Under the pieces are notes generated by a model. It made no database searches and was not told where the DNA came from. It saw only the letters and a list, made by a program, of their open reading frames with translations. The position numbers were made by a program, and so were the translations under genes. A stretch of DNA of 64,000 bases from Nitrospira defluvii (GTDB lineage: Bacteria; Nitrospirota; Nitrospiria; Nitrospirales; Nitrospiraceae). Below, in pieces: positions 26,619 through 35,197 of the stretch; position 1 is the stretch's first letter; every line of letters begins with the position of its first letter. The stretch covers positions 2,131,501 through 2,195,500 of the forward strand of contig FP929003.1 in the NCBI GenBank assembly GCA_000196815.1, read 5' to 3'.

Positions 26619-27794
26619 TCAACTTGCGGAGACAGGAGCAGGCGCGGTTTTAGAGTGACGATGATCGGGCGCGTGGGCTGCGCGCGGCCGTGTTGCCGCG
26701 TGGAGGGTTGGGTGCCGGGCGGCGGTTGGCGTGATGGGCAATGCCCGTTCAGCGGGGGCCGGCTTGGAGGGTTGTGCGGAAATTCTTGGTAACCGCCGGG
26801 CCAAGCTGGCTCCCATCCTGACCATCGGGGCTTCAATGAAGTGATAGAGGGCAACCGGCAGACCGATGCTCAGGACGACGAGCACCGAATAGCGTACCGC
26901 CGAGGGAGAGTCCTTCAGTAGGACAAAGGCGGTCCACTGGGCATGTAAATGCGTGAGGTAGATGCCATACGAGTATCGCGCGATCAGGGCGCAGGCCTTG
27001 CGCATGGCCGGTAGCTGGAGCTCGGCGAAGAACGGCGCGGTCACACCGATCAGCACGCACAGGGCCCACTGGGCGGTGATCTCATGTTCGGAGTGATTTC
27101 CATACCCCAGGATCGCGCCGGCTATGAGCAACGTGAGGGGCCAACCGATAAACGGGAGCCGGAATCGTTGCACCCCGAACCCCAGGAAGTAGCTGGCCAC
27201 GCCGGCGATGAAGCAGGGCGCATACTGGGAGACCCCGAGGCGACTCGACACGTAAGGCTGGGCGATCGCGCCGGCGACAGCGACGCACCAGAGCACGAAA
27301 ATCCCACGGACGCCGTATCGTTTCCTGGCGAGATAAAGAAACGGCAGCACCATGTACATGGCTACCTCATAGGGAAGACTCCAGAGGACGGAGGTGACCA
27401 CGGGTTTGTACATGAACTCCGTGTAGAGAAACAGATTGGCCAGGATGGTCGACAGGTCCGGGTCGGACCAGGGCCACCAGGGAGCGCGGGGCAGTTGAAA
27501 GAGAATGATCACGGAGACGCAGACGATGCTGAGGGGATAGATGCGAAACAGCCGGCGGAGATAAAAGGTCAAAAAGAAGCTGCCCCCGGTCGCTTCGATC
27601 CGCTCCAGCGAGAACATCAACACGAGACTGGTATGGACGAAGAAGAGCAGCACGCCGAATTGGCCGAGGTAATCGGGTAACCGGGTGTTCGTCGTGATGA
27701 AGAGATGAAAGAAATAGACGATTAAAACCGCACTCGCCCGGAGGAAATCGAGATTCGGCGAGCAGGACGTCATCTGCTTATCAGCGCGGAGCAT
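26619..27794 (-). CDS. Acyltransferase 3 family membrane protein
   Basis: This is an integral membrane O-acyltransferase of 391 residues with about ten hydrophobic helices. Near the N-terminus it has NLDFLRASAVLIVYFFHLF, the family start with the catalytic His. An Arg-rich FYLRRLFRIYPL follows, then SVLWSLPYEVAMYMVLPFLYL (the conserved W-x3-E) and SYGIYLTHLHAQW. Such enzymes acetylate or acylate surface polysaccharides, lipids or peptidoglycan. The C-terminal 60 residues are Pro/Ala/Arg-rich and cytoplasmic, which is unusual but not unique. A start 21 bases further in (27773) is possible. No other polysaccharide genes adjoin it. Confidence 0.9.
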   Translation of the reverse strand: MLRADKQMTSCSPNLDFLRASAVLIVYFFHLFITTNTRLPDYLGQFGVLLFFVHTSLVLMFSLERIEATGGSFFLTFYLRRLFRIYPLSIVCVSVIILFQLPRAPWWPWSDPDLSTILANLFLYTEFMYKPVVTSVLWSLPYEVAMYMVLPFLYLARKRYGVRGIFVLWCVAVAGAIAQPYVSSRLGVSQYAPCFIAGVASYFLGFGVQRFRLPFIGWPLTLLIAGAILGYGNHSEHEITAQWALCVLIGVTAPFFAELQLPAMRKACALIARYSYGIYLTHLHAQWTAFVLLKDSPSAVRYSVLVVLSIGLPVALYHFIEAPMVRMGASLARRLPRISAQPSKPAPAERALPITPTAARHPTLHAATRPRAAHAPDHRHSKTAPAPVSAS

Positions 27795-28228
27795 CTGACG
27801 ACGTCCTGTATGTCACAGAGCGTTGCTGTCGTAGTGCGATCGTATGCACGATTTCATGTATCGCGGCCTGAGCAGGAATTGGGCAGTTCCCACCCGGCGT
27901 GATGTTCGAGAGGTACATGTCGGAAGTGGGTGAACCGACTGTCAGGATGACCAATGTCCGCGCGGAGACGATGCGGGAATTGGAGCATGCCGAGAGCCCG
28001 TATTGTTCTGGTCACTCGGGGCCCGATGATGTAGGAATTCGTGACCAAGCCGGAGTACACATGATTCAACGAGTGCCTATCAACCCTTCCGGAGAGTTTT
28101 CTTTGGGGTCGATCGCGCTGTGTCAAATTGGATCACGCGAGCCGAAGCGTCGACCCGCGTGAGTATACGTAGGTGTGGGTAGTAACGGGTCCCGAAACGA
28201 GCGATACAAATATCCGCCGTCGTCCTGT
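27795..28228. other. Intergenic stretch without a supported gene
   Basis: About 430 bases between the acyltransferase start and the phosphatase stop. Two opposing open frames of 87-90 codons overlap each other here and neither resembles a family. No repeat, terminator or RNA was seen. Confidence 0.5.
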
Positions 28229-29113
28229 TTACTGCGCCTCCCGAAGCAACAGCAATTTGAATGACAGTTTCTGGGCCTCCGTGAGACTCGGTGGAGTGAG
28301 CGAGGTTTCCCAGGTGCCGTACATCGGATTGGGAAGGAGAAACCACGACCTTCCCCACCGATGGTCGTGGTGTCCGGCCAGTGCGATTCTCTGCTCCGGC
28401 TTGTCCCGTGCCCCATCGACAAAGTCTCCCAGATCGTCCCCGATGAGGAGCAGGATCCGGTACCGCTCGGCCAGGTATCGTCTCCGGCTCGATTTGTTCG
28501 GCGGCCACCGAAACGGTGATTCACCTTCGAGCAGCAGGGTATCGAGATCGGTCGGAAGGGGAATGCCGAGTTTCTCGAGGTTGCGCCTGGTTGAGGATTC
28601 CTGGTGAGCCCTGCGGTTCGAGACAAAGAACACCGTGACGCCTTTCTTTCGAGCGGCGGCGATAAAGTCCAGAACTCCCGGCACCGCTTGCGCGGAGGCT
28701 TCCTGGACCCATTGTTCCCACATCGGTTGGTTGAAAGTGGTACGCTGTGCCATCAACCGCGCCTCGAAGGGGCTGTTGTCCAGCACGGTTTCGTCGAGAT
28801 CCAGGATTACGGCGGGAGGCAGGTGTTGAAAGTCTCCGGTCTGTTCGAGACTGGCCGTGGCGCGCCTGTCGAGCAACGCGCGATCGAGCGCGTCCCCCGC
28901 TTGTTGATAGGTCATGACACTGAGGGTATGGTATTCCGCAGACGTGTGCATCCAGAGCAGGCTGTGCAGTAGTTCATGACTGTCCCGGACCTTCGAACAG
29001 CCTACACAAAATAAGAGGAGCACAAGGAAGAAGGACCAGGACCGATGCTGTCCGAAAGATGCTCCTGCGCGAGCGCCTCGTGATATGTGCGAGATTTCTG
29101 GATCCTTTGCCAT
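28229..29113 (-). CDS. HAD-superfamily acid phosphatase, lipoprotein e(P4)/class B-like
   Basis: The product of 294 residues has a basic N-terminus, a hydrophobic segment (SFFLVLLLFCVGC) and a lipobox-like Cys39, so it is probably a lipoprotein anchored in a membrane and facing the periplasm. The HAD catalytic motif is ILDLDETVLDN (Asp105/Asp107), followed by VTVFFVSNRRAHQE (motif II) and LLLIGDDLGDFVDG (motif IV). This is the layout of the HAD acid phosphatase/5'-nucleotidase P4 family. It probably removes phosphate from external nucleotides. The ATG at 29113 was preferred over one 87 bases upstream because it sits just before the signal sequence. Confidence 0.87.
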   Translation of the reverse strand: MAKDPEISHISRGARAGASFGQHRSWSFFLVLLLFCVGCSKVRDSHELLHSLLWMHTSAEYHTLSVMTYQQAGDALDRALLDRRATASLEQTGDFQHLPPAVILDLDETVLDNSPFEARLMAQRTTFNQPMWEQWVQEASAQAVPGVLDFIAAARKKGVTVFFVSNRRAHQESSTRRNLEKLGIPLPTDLDTLLLEGESPFRWPPNKSSRRRYLAERYRILLLIGDDLGDFVDGARDKPEQRIALAGHHDHRWGRSWFLLPNPMYGTWETSLTPPSLTEAQKLSFKLLLLREAQ

Positions 29114-29575
29114 AGGCCGTGCAGTCTCCGCTGTCCTGAGTGAGTCGATTGCGAATACGTAGATGGTGTCGAGCTGTTTGGCACACGTACGAGCGTGCAT
29201 TCTACGCGTGGAGAAACGAACGGTCTATCCCGTGGATGCATGGCCAGGTTCGGCGTCCTGTGTTATAAGAGCGCGCGATGCTGACCGGTGTCGGGGACTG
29301 TATCCAAAATTGCCGGGAGCTGTATCGGATCACATACAGGAATAGGCAGATGGGTGGCCGTCTGCGATTGAAGCCCCTCGTCTTAGCAACACGGTACATT
29401 CAGAACATTGATATCGAGCGGGGTTTGTCCATGATGTCTCGTTCTGATACATGGGTTGGCATCGTGCACATCGAATGGTACGAATGGTGCACATTTATGT
29501 AGAAAGGCGGTTTATTCTTACCGGTCGTTCATCGACCGAACGTTGATAAGCTTTTCGCAGCAAAGGGTGAGTCGG
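29114..29575. other. Divergent intergenic region between phosphatase and eCIS regulator
   Basis: About 460 bases separate divergently read genes, so promoters for both should lie here. No sigma-54 motif with GG-N10-GC spacing was found for the regulator gene, and no RNA or repeat was recognised. Confidence 0.45.
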
Positions 29576-31030
29576 ATGAAGGACTTCATCAGAATCCTCT
29601 TGGTCACTTCGGACGATCAGTATCAGGCCTGGTTCGATGAGGCTCACCTTGTATACGTGTTGCAACGTGTATTGCCCGGAGTGACCATAGAGTTCGACCG
29701 GGTCTCGAACCCTTCCGTAACGTGTCCTCGCTCCCCGCACGTGCTGCTGCTTCACCACCAACCCGCGGAGCCTTCATCGACACAGAGGCTTGCCGATGTG
29801 GCCGGCCGTTGGCCGGACGTGCCGATACTAGGGCTGTTCGCCGCGGAGCATGGCCGCCGGCCACAGCTCGTGAACGGAGTTCCGACGGAGTTGAACGACT
29901 TTGTGTTGTGCCCGGTCGATGGCGACGAGTTGGCCCTGCGAATCGGGCGAATCTTCATAGCCGGGCGGAATTCAACACCCTATGGTATCGGTCGGGCCCA
30001 GCGCGTGAGGATCGAGTCACTAGTGGGGGAGAGCCTGATCTTTCAGGCACAGGTTGAAAAAATTCCCCTCTTTGCCGATGTGGATGCGACGGTGCTGCTG
30101 CAGGGCGAAACCGGAACGGGGAAGGAAGTGTTTGCTCGCGCGATTCACTATTCCAGCGCCAGGAAGGACCATGCGTTCATTCCAATCAATTGTGCCGCAT
30201 TGCCCGATCAGTTGTTTGAAAATGAACTGTTTGGGCATGTGAAGGGTGCGTATACGAGCGCGGCCAGCGAACAGGGCGGGCTCGTCCTCGAGGCCGAGGG
30301 AGGAACGTTGTTCCTCGACGAGGTTGATGCGCTGAATCCTTATGCTCAGGCGAAGTTGCTGCGCTTCGTGCAATACAGGGAGTATCGGCCGTTGGGCTGT
30401 TCGCGCACGAAGCTCGCGAACGTGCGGATCATCGCGGCATCCAATCACGATCTCCGGCAGGCCGTGACGGAGCGGCAGTTTCGCGAGGATCTCTTTCACC
30501 GGCTCAATGTGTTGGCGATGGTGGTGCCGCCTTTACGGGAGCGTGTGGAAGACATTCCGTTGTTGGCCGACCGGTTTCTCCAGCGCTTCCGGCGAGCGGA
30601 TGGACAAGGCCCGCGACGGCTCTCCGAAGATGCGATCCAGAAATTGATCGCGTATGCCTGGCCGGGGAATGTGCGGGAGTTGGAGAGTACGCTCCAACGG
30701 GCCGTCGTCATGTGCGGCTCCGCGACGATTCAGGCGCAGGATATCGAGTGTGCGGGGGAGGCGCCCAAGACCCCCTGTCTGGATGGTTCGCTTCGAGCGG
30801 CGAAAACCTCCGCGACCATGGATGTCGAACGGGCGTATCTCGTAAAAACGCTGGTGACATTCCGGGGAAATGTGACGCATGCGGCCAAAGCGGCAGGCAA
30901 AGAGCGCCGCAGTTTTCAACGACTCCTTCGAAAATACGGGATCGATCGCGAAGCGTATCAGAACGATCCGACCGGTTCTTCACGCGATTGTCCGCCTCCC
31001 TTTGAGACACCGTTCGACGGCCGCGCCTAA
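29576..31030 (+). CDS. Sigma-54-dependent transcriptional activator, probable regulator of the injection system
   Basis: This is a bacterial enhancer-binding protein of 484 residues. The N-terminal part (about 1-130) resembles a response-regulator receiver, but the strand that normally ends in the phosphorylated Asp reads HVLLLHHQP. The AAA+ core has Walker A GETGTGKE (177-184) and Walker B TLFLDEVD (244-251). The sigma-54 contact loop reads GAYTSA (224-229) instead of GAFTGA. The C-terminus has a Fis-type helix-turn-helix (GNVTHAAKAAGKERRSFQRL). The ATG at 29576 follows AAGGGTGA. The gene ends 160 bases before a -24/-12 promoter, with two inverted repeats between, so it most likely activates the downstream operon. 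Confidence 0.92.
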   Translation: MKDFIRILLVTSDDQYQAWFDEAHLVYVLQRVLPGVTIEFDRVSNPSVTCPRSPHVLLLHHQPAEPSSTQRLADVAGRWPDVPILGLFAAEHGRRPQLVNGVPTELNDFVLCPVDGDELALRIGRIFIAGRNSTPYGIGRAQRVRIESLVGESLIFQAQVEKIPLFADVDATVLLQGETGTGKEVFARAIHYSSARKDHAFIPINCAALPDQLFENELFGHVKGAYTSAASEQGGLVLEAEGGTLFLDEVDALNPYAQAKLLRFVQYREYRPLGCSRTKLANVRIIAASNHDLRQAVTERQFREDLFHRLNVLAMVVPPLRERVEDIPLLADRFLQRFRRADGQGPRRLSEDAIQKLIAYAWPGNVRELESTLQRAVVMCGSATIQAQDIECAGEAPKTPCLDGSLRAAKTSATMDVERAYLVKTLVTFRGNVTHAAKAAGKERRSFQRLLRKYGIDREAYQNDPTGSSRDCPPPFETPFDGRA

Positions 31031-31043
31031 GTTCCTCACCACC

Positions 31044-31059
31044 GCGGCGGTTTTGCCGC
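31044..31059. promoter_or_regulatory. Candidate upstream activator site 1
   Basis: GCGGCGGTTTTGCCGC has 5-bp inverted arms (GCGGC/GCCGC). It is about 72 bp (centre to centre) from site 2 and 132 bases upstream of the -24 element, within the range for enhancer-binding proteins. Confidence 0.6.
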
Positions 31060-31115
31060 ACAGATCATGGCCTTGATTTTCAAAGCCATTTAAAAGTTTG
31101 CATAGTCTCAGTACT

Positions 31116-31131
31116 GCGGCAACATTGCCGC
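31116..31131. promoter_or_regulatory. Candidate upstream activator site 2
   Basis: GCGGCAACATTGCCGC is a perfect inverted repeat with 7-bp arms around a 2-bp centre. It shares the TTGCCGC half-site with site 1 and lies 60 bases upstream of the -24 element. Confidence 0.7.
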
Positions 31132-31190
31132 GCCCTCCGATGGCACCTGTTCGATTCCCTTTAAAAAGCAGGAAACGGGATTCTCCCTAA

Positions 31191-31206
31191 TGGCATTGCT
31201 CTTGCT
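31191..31206 (+). promoter_or_regulatory. Sigma-54 (-24/-12) promoter of the eCIS operon
   Basis: TGGCATTGCTCTTGCT matches the consensus TGGCAC-N5-TTGC(A/T) with the essential GG (31192-31193) and GC (31204-31205) separated by exactly 10 bases. Transcription would start near 31217, about 40 bases before the first gene. The activator gene lies directly upstream. Confidence 0.85.
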
Positions 31207-31256
31207 CCATCCCGCAGGAGTGCTGTCATGGAGTGGGGCTCCGGGGATCAGGCCGG

Positions 31257-31535
31257 ATGGAAGAGCACGATGCAGAGTTCAGGCGCAGCATTCTCGACTA
31301 CCTGGTTCATCATCCTGGCGCGAAAGACACTCAGGAAGGGGTGTTGAATTGGTGGATCGCTGCACCGTGCCTAGATGAAGGCGCCGAACGTCTCGCAATC
31401 GAGGCGTTGGGCAAGCTGGTTGCGCAAGGCTGGGTCCTGAAACGCGACACGTCGAATCAGCCGATCTATAGCCTGAATCATGCGCACCTGAAGGAGATAC
31501 GAACATTTCTGACACAGGACGGAAACGAGAGGTGA
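31257..31535 (+). CDS. Small winged-helix-like protein, first gene of the eCIS operon
   Basis: The 92-residue product (ATG 31257; an upstream in-frame start at 31233 is possible) has the pattern of a winged-helix fold: FRRSILDYLVHHPGAKDT as helix 1 region, AERLAIEALGKLVAQGWV as the recognition region, and VLKRDTSNQPIYSLN as the wing, ending in KEIRTFL. It is the first reading frame after the sigma-54 promoter and lies 25 bases before the sheath gene. It could be an operon regulator or an assembly factor. The fold call is from pattern only. Confidence 0.6.
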   Translation: MEEHDAEFRRSILDYLVHHPGAKDTQEGVLNWWIAAPCLDEGAERLAIEALGKLVAQGWVLKRDTSNQPIYSLNHAHLKEIRTFLTQDGNER

Positions 31536-31560
31536 ACGTCCTAAGCCGAGGAGGATCAGC

Positions 31561-33165
31561 ATGCCAGTGCAACCAACCTATCCGGGTGTGTACATCGAGG
31601 AGCTGCCGAGCGGGGTGCGCACGATCACCGGAGTCGCCACGTCGATCACAGGGTTTGTAGGCAAGGCCGTGCGCGGCCCGGCCGATCAACCGGTGACGAT
31701 CACGAGTTTTGCGGATTACGAGCGGGTCTTCGGCGGGCTGCATCGGGATATGACCTTGAGCTACGCCGTGCGTGATTTTTTTCTGAACGGCGGCGGGCAG
31801 GCCGTGATCGTGCGTCTCTACAAGGCCACCGCGGGGAGTGCCGCGAAGGCGACCTATGAAGTGCCGAACCTGATCTTGCAGGCCGCATCGGAAGGCGCGT
31901 GGGGCATGCTGGTTCGCGCGCGGGTTGAGAAAAAGGCTGCGACCGATCCGAATCTGATCGCCGTCGCCACCCGGCTGGGCGTGCAACCGGGCGATCTGTT
32001 CGACTTGATTGTGCGCGACGGCAGCACCGGTATCACGGAAACCTTCCTGAATCTCACGACGAAGGAAAGCGCGCGTCGCGCGGACCGTGTGCTCCTGGCG
32101 GAATCGAATCTGGTCCGTGTTACGACGACGATGCCGTCGAATAGCTCGCCCACGGCCCATGCCGGGACATCGGCGGATGCCGACGTCTGGACTTCCACCA
32201 CGAAATCCACGCCCGCGAAGAATGCGGCTCCGGCAGACATTGCCGTCGATAGCGCCGTGCTCGATGCGGCCGCTTACAAAGGAAGCCAAACTGGTAAAAC
32301 CGGACTCTATCAGCTGGAAAAAGTCGATCTCTTCAACCTGCTCTGTATCCTGCCCGACGCGCGCGGCGGGGATGTGCCGGATGACGTGTATCAGGAGGCG
32401 CTCAGCTACTGTGTCAAGCGGCGGGCCATGCTGATCGTCGATCCGAAGGCGGCCTGGGCGACGGTGGGTGCTGCGCAATCTGGAGTCCCCGGGATGAATC
32501 TGAACGGCGACATGGCGCGCAACGCGGCGATCTATTTCCCGCGTATCAAGCAGGCCGATTCACAGCTCGGGGGACAAGTGGAGACCTTTGTGCCTTGTGG
32601 CGTGATTGCCGGGGTGATGGCGAGAACGGACAGCCGACGCGGAGTGTGGAAGGCGCCGGCGGGGCTCGATGCCTCGTTGAGCGGCGTCGCCGGGTTGCAG
32701 CTCGATATGACGGACGCGGAGAACGGTCTCTTGAATCCGCTGGGTATCAACTGTCTCCGGACGTTCCCGGTCCACGGTCGAGTGGTATGGGGTTCCCGGA
32801 CCATGCGGGGCGCGGATGCGGCGGCGGATGAGTACAAGTATGTGCCGGTTCGTCGGCTGGCCCTGTTCCTCGAAGAAAGCCTCTATCGCGGCACGCAGTG
32901 GGTGGTGTTCGAGCCAAACGATGAGCCACTCTGGGCGCAGATCAGGCTGAATCTGGGCGCGTTCATGCACAACCTGTTTCGGCAGGGTGCTTTTCAGGGC
33001 ACCGCACCGCGGGACGCCTATTTCGTGAAGTGCGACAAGGAAACGACCACACAGAACGATATCAATCTCGGCATCGTCAACATCGTCGTCGGATTCGCCC
33101 CGCTCAAGCCTGCTGAGTTCGTCATCATCAAGCTCCAGCAGATGGCCGGCCAGATCGCGACCTAA
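31561..33165 (+). CDS. Contractile tail sheath protein
   Basis: The 534-residue protein begins YPGVYIEELPSGVRTITGVATSITGFVG, the conserved N-terminus of contractile sheath proteins of phage tails and eCIS (Afp2-4/Pvc2-4). It ends in the conserved sheath C-terminal region (NCLRTFPVHGRVVWGSRTM, KYVPVRRLALFLEESLYRGTQWVVFEPND, YFVKCDKETTTQNDINLGIVNIVVGFAPLKPAEFV). Sheath subunits stack around the tube and contract to drive it outward. Only one sheath gene is present, whereas Afp and PVC have three. GAGGAGG precedes the ATG. Confidence 0.97.
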   Translation: MPVQPTYPGVYIEELPSGVRTITGVATSITGFVGKAVRGPADQPVTITSFADYERVFGGLHRDMTLSYAVRDFFLNGGGQAVIVRLYKATAGSAAKATYEVPNLILQAASEGAWGMLVRARVEKKAATDPNLIAVATRLGVQPGDLFDLIVRDGSTGITETFLNLTTKESARRADRVLLAESNLVRVTTTMPSNSSPTAHAGTSADADVWTSTTKSTPAKNAAPADIAVDSAVLDAAAYKGSQTGKTGLYQLEKVDLFNLLCILPDARGGDVPDDVYQEALSYCVKRRAMLIVDPKAAWATVGAAQSGVPGMNLNGDMARNAAIYFPRIKQADSQLGGQVETFVPCGVIAGVMARTDSRRGVWKAPAGLDASLSGVAGLQLDMTDAENGLLNPLGINCLRTFPVHGRVVWGSRTMRGADAAADEYKYVPVRRLALFLEESLYRGTQWVVFEPNDEPLWAQIRLNLGAFMHNLFRQGAFQGTAPRDAYFVKCDKETTTQNDINLGIVNIVVGFAPLKPAEFVIIKLQQMAGQIAT

Positions 33166-33177
33166 GAGGAGGAAAAC

Positions 33178-33699
33178 ATGGCGCAGTTTACCGTGAACAC
33201 GCATCGGTTCGATCCCTACAAGAATTTCAAGTTCCGGGTGAAATGGGACGGGCGTTACGTCGCGGGGGTCAGCAAGGTCGGTTCCTTGAAGCGCTCCACC
33301 GAAGTGGTCGAGCACCGCGAGGGCGGCGATCCCAGCACCAGCCGCAAGTCCCCTGGCCGCACCAAGTATGAAGCCATTACGCTGGAGCGGGGGGTGACCC
33401 ACGATACCGCCTTCGAGCAATGGGCGAACAAGGTCTGGAACTTCGGGTCCGGGTTGGGCGCGGAGGTGTCGCTTAAGGATTTCCGGAAAGACATCATCAT
33501 CGAGTTGTACAACGAGGCGGGACAACTGGCCATCGCCTACAAGGTCTTTCGTTGCTGGGTGTCGGAGTATCAAGCCCAGTCTGACTGCGATGCCAATGCG
33601 AATGCGGTTGCGATCCAGACGCTGAAGCTCGAGAACGAGGGCTGGGAACGCGACTACGAAGTCACCGAACCGTCGGAGCCGACCTTTACGGAGCCGTGA
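33178..33699 (+). CDS. Inner tube protein
   Basis: This 173-residue gp19/Hcp-like tube subunit begins NTHRFDPYKNFKFRVKWDGRYVAGVSKVGSL. It has the conserved central GGDPSTSRKSPGRTKYEAITLERGVTHD and C-terminal KVFRCWVSEYQAQSDCDANANAVAIQTLKLENEGWERD, matching Afp1/Afp5-type tube proteins. Rings of this protein form the channel in which cargo is carried. GAGGAGG lies just before the ATG, 12 bases after the sheath stop. A single tube gene again points to a compact system. Confidence 0.96.
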   Translation: MAQFTVNTHRFDPYKNFKFRVKWDGRYVAGVSKVGSLKRSTEVVEHREGGDPSTSRKSPGRTKYEAITLERGVTHDTAFEQWANKVWNFGSGLGAEVSLKDFRKDIIIELYNEAGQLAIAYKVFRCWVSEYQAQSDCDANANAVAIQTLKLENEGWERDYEVTEPSEPTFTEP

Positions 33700-33701
33700 G
33701 G

Positions 33702-34442
33702 ATGGCGCACAGATCTCAGTCAGGACTCTCCGCAGCGGCGGTCATCGACATCTGGGAGCAGGGGGCCGGTCGGCATCCCCTCGACCGGGCGTTGTTGCTG
33801 CTGCGGTATACCTGTCCCGACGAGCCGTTCGAAACCCTATGCGAGTGGACGATGGGGGAGCGCGATAGGCGGTTGTTGGAGTCCCGTCGCAACACCTTCG
33901 GCGATCGCATCGACGGGTATGCAGAATGTCCTGCCTGCGGCAACGGACTCGAATTCGAACTGTCCTGCGAGGGTGTATCGGGATCGGCATCGACGACGGG
34001 TGCGACCTGGCACAGAGTAGAGCAGGTAGGGCGCTCGTGGGACATGCGCGGGCCGAACAGCCTGGATCTTGCCGCCGCTGCGGCCGCCCCGGACTTAGAT
34101 CGGGCGCGCCGCGTGATTCTCTCGCGTTGTATGCGCAGCGGTACCGACATGGTGGATGAAGCGGAATGGACGGACGAATTGCAGGCGGCTCTGGCGGCAC
34201 GGCTGAGCGAGCTCGATCCGTTGGCCGAAATCCTCATCGACGTGAGATGCGCGGCCTGCGGGCACGCGTGGCAGAGCGTCTTCGATATCGCGGATTTTTT
34301 CTGGAATGAGATCCATGTGCGAAGCAAGCGGTTGTTGCAGGAAATTGATCTACTGGCGCGCACCTATGGCTGGACGGAAGGGGAAATCCTCGGCATGACC
34401 GATCAACGGCGCAGTCTGTATGTGGGGATGGCACTCTCATGA
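33702..34442 (+). CDS. Zinc-motif protein of the eCIS assembly module (possible baseplate or tube chaperone)
   Basis: The 246-residue product follows the tube gene and overlaps the next gene by four bases. It carries two C-x2-C pairs, CPACGNG near residue 75 and CAACGHAW near residue 185, that could bind one zinc. It ends in LLQEIDLLARTYGWTEGEILGMTDQRRSLYVGMAL, the Y-G-W...R-R pattern seen in T4 gp26/gp51-like hub-assembly proteins. Its place after the tube gene is typical of contractile systems, where a chaperone or assembly protein is found. Exact role is inferred. Confidence 0.6.
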   Translation: MAHRSQSGLSAAAVIDIWEQGAGRHPLDRALLLLRYTCPDEPFETLCEWTMGERDRRLLESRRNTFGDRIDGYAECPACGNGLEFELSCEGVSGSASTTGATWHRVEQVGRSWDMRGPNSLDLAAAAAAPDLDRARRVILSRCMRSGTDMVDEAEWTDELQAALAARLSELDPLAEILIDVRCAACGHAWQSVFDIADFFWNEIHVRSKRLLQEIDLLARTYGWTEGEILGMTDQRRSLYVGMALS

Positions 34443-35197
34443 GCGATTTTCTTACCAGACTCGTCCAGCGACAGACCGGAACGCTCGCCACGATTCAACC
34501 GCGCACCCGTTCCATGTTCGACCCCGCGATGAAACAGCCGGATCAGCCGCCACCCGCTCTTCCGGTGATCGACCGAGTGGCCTCGTCTGATGAGCCGCGC
34601 CAAGCGGTCGAAGCGCCGCGCCATTCGATTGCTTTGATGCATCCGGCGACGACCGCCTTCCATGCGCAGCGACGCAGCGAAGCGCCTGTCGATGGGCCGT
34701 CTGTCGCTCTGCCGGAAACAGGCGCGCGCGGGACGGAGTCATCGCACGAACCGCCCCTCGTGAAGGCGACGGCTGTTCCACGCACCGCTCAAGGAGAAGC
34801 GCCGACGGTATCCCTGCGCAATCAGATCGCCGAATCGGACCGGTATGCGACGCGGTTGTTTCCCAGCAACCATGCAATGCCACAGGAACGGCTCAGTGGG
34901 GCGCCGGCCGGGCAAGAGAGAGCGGTCATACCTCCGCCACGGTTAGTCGAGGCGCAACAGGCGACGCCGATGGCCGCACGCGTCACTCCGCCCTCGTTGC
35001 TGTTCACGGGACCGCAGGGGCAACGCGGCGATGCTGCAGGGGCCACGTCTTCAGAGCCTCCCGTACATGTGACGATCGGACGGATCGAAGTCACCGCCTT
35101 GCCTGCGTCCTCGCCACCAGGGCGGAAATCAGCCGCCCGTCCGCCGTCGATGTCGTTGGCAGACTATTTGGCGCGCCGCCAGGGGAGGGGCGCGTGA
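34439..35197 (+). CDS. Pro/Ala-rich protein of the eCIS operon, function unknown
   Basis: This 252-residue protein begins MSDFLTRLVQRQTGTLATIQPRTRSMFDP, a short ordered segment. About 190 low-complexity residues follow (Pro, Ala, Arg, Glu), probably disordered. A short ordered end contains VHVTIGRIEVTALPAS and RPPSMSLADYLARRQ. Both tips look like binding peptides and the middle like a flexible linker. ATGA overlaps join it to the genes before and after. No family was recognised. It might tie parts of the particle together or help to anchor it. Confidence 0.65.
   Translation: MSDFLTRLVQRQTGTLATIQPRTRSMFDPAMKQPDQPPPALPVIDRVASSDEPRQAVEAPRHSIALMHPATTAFHAQRRSEAPVDGPSVALPETGARGTESSHEPPLVKATAVPRTAQGEAPTVSLRNQIAESDRYATRLFPSNHAMPQERLSGAPAGQERAVIPPPRLVEAQQATPMAARVTPPSLLFTGPQGQRGDAAGATSSEPPVHVTIGRIEVTALPASSPPGRKSAARPPSMSLADYLARRQGRGA

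Noticed and set aside
27854-28162. Two overlapping opposing open frames of 87-90 codons
   Set aside because: They shadow each other, have weak start contexts and show no family pattern.
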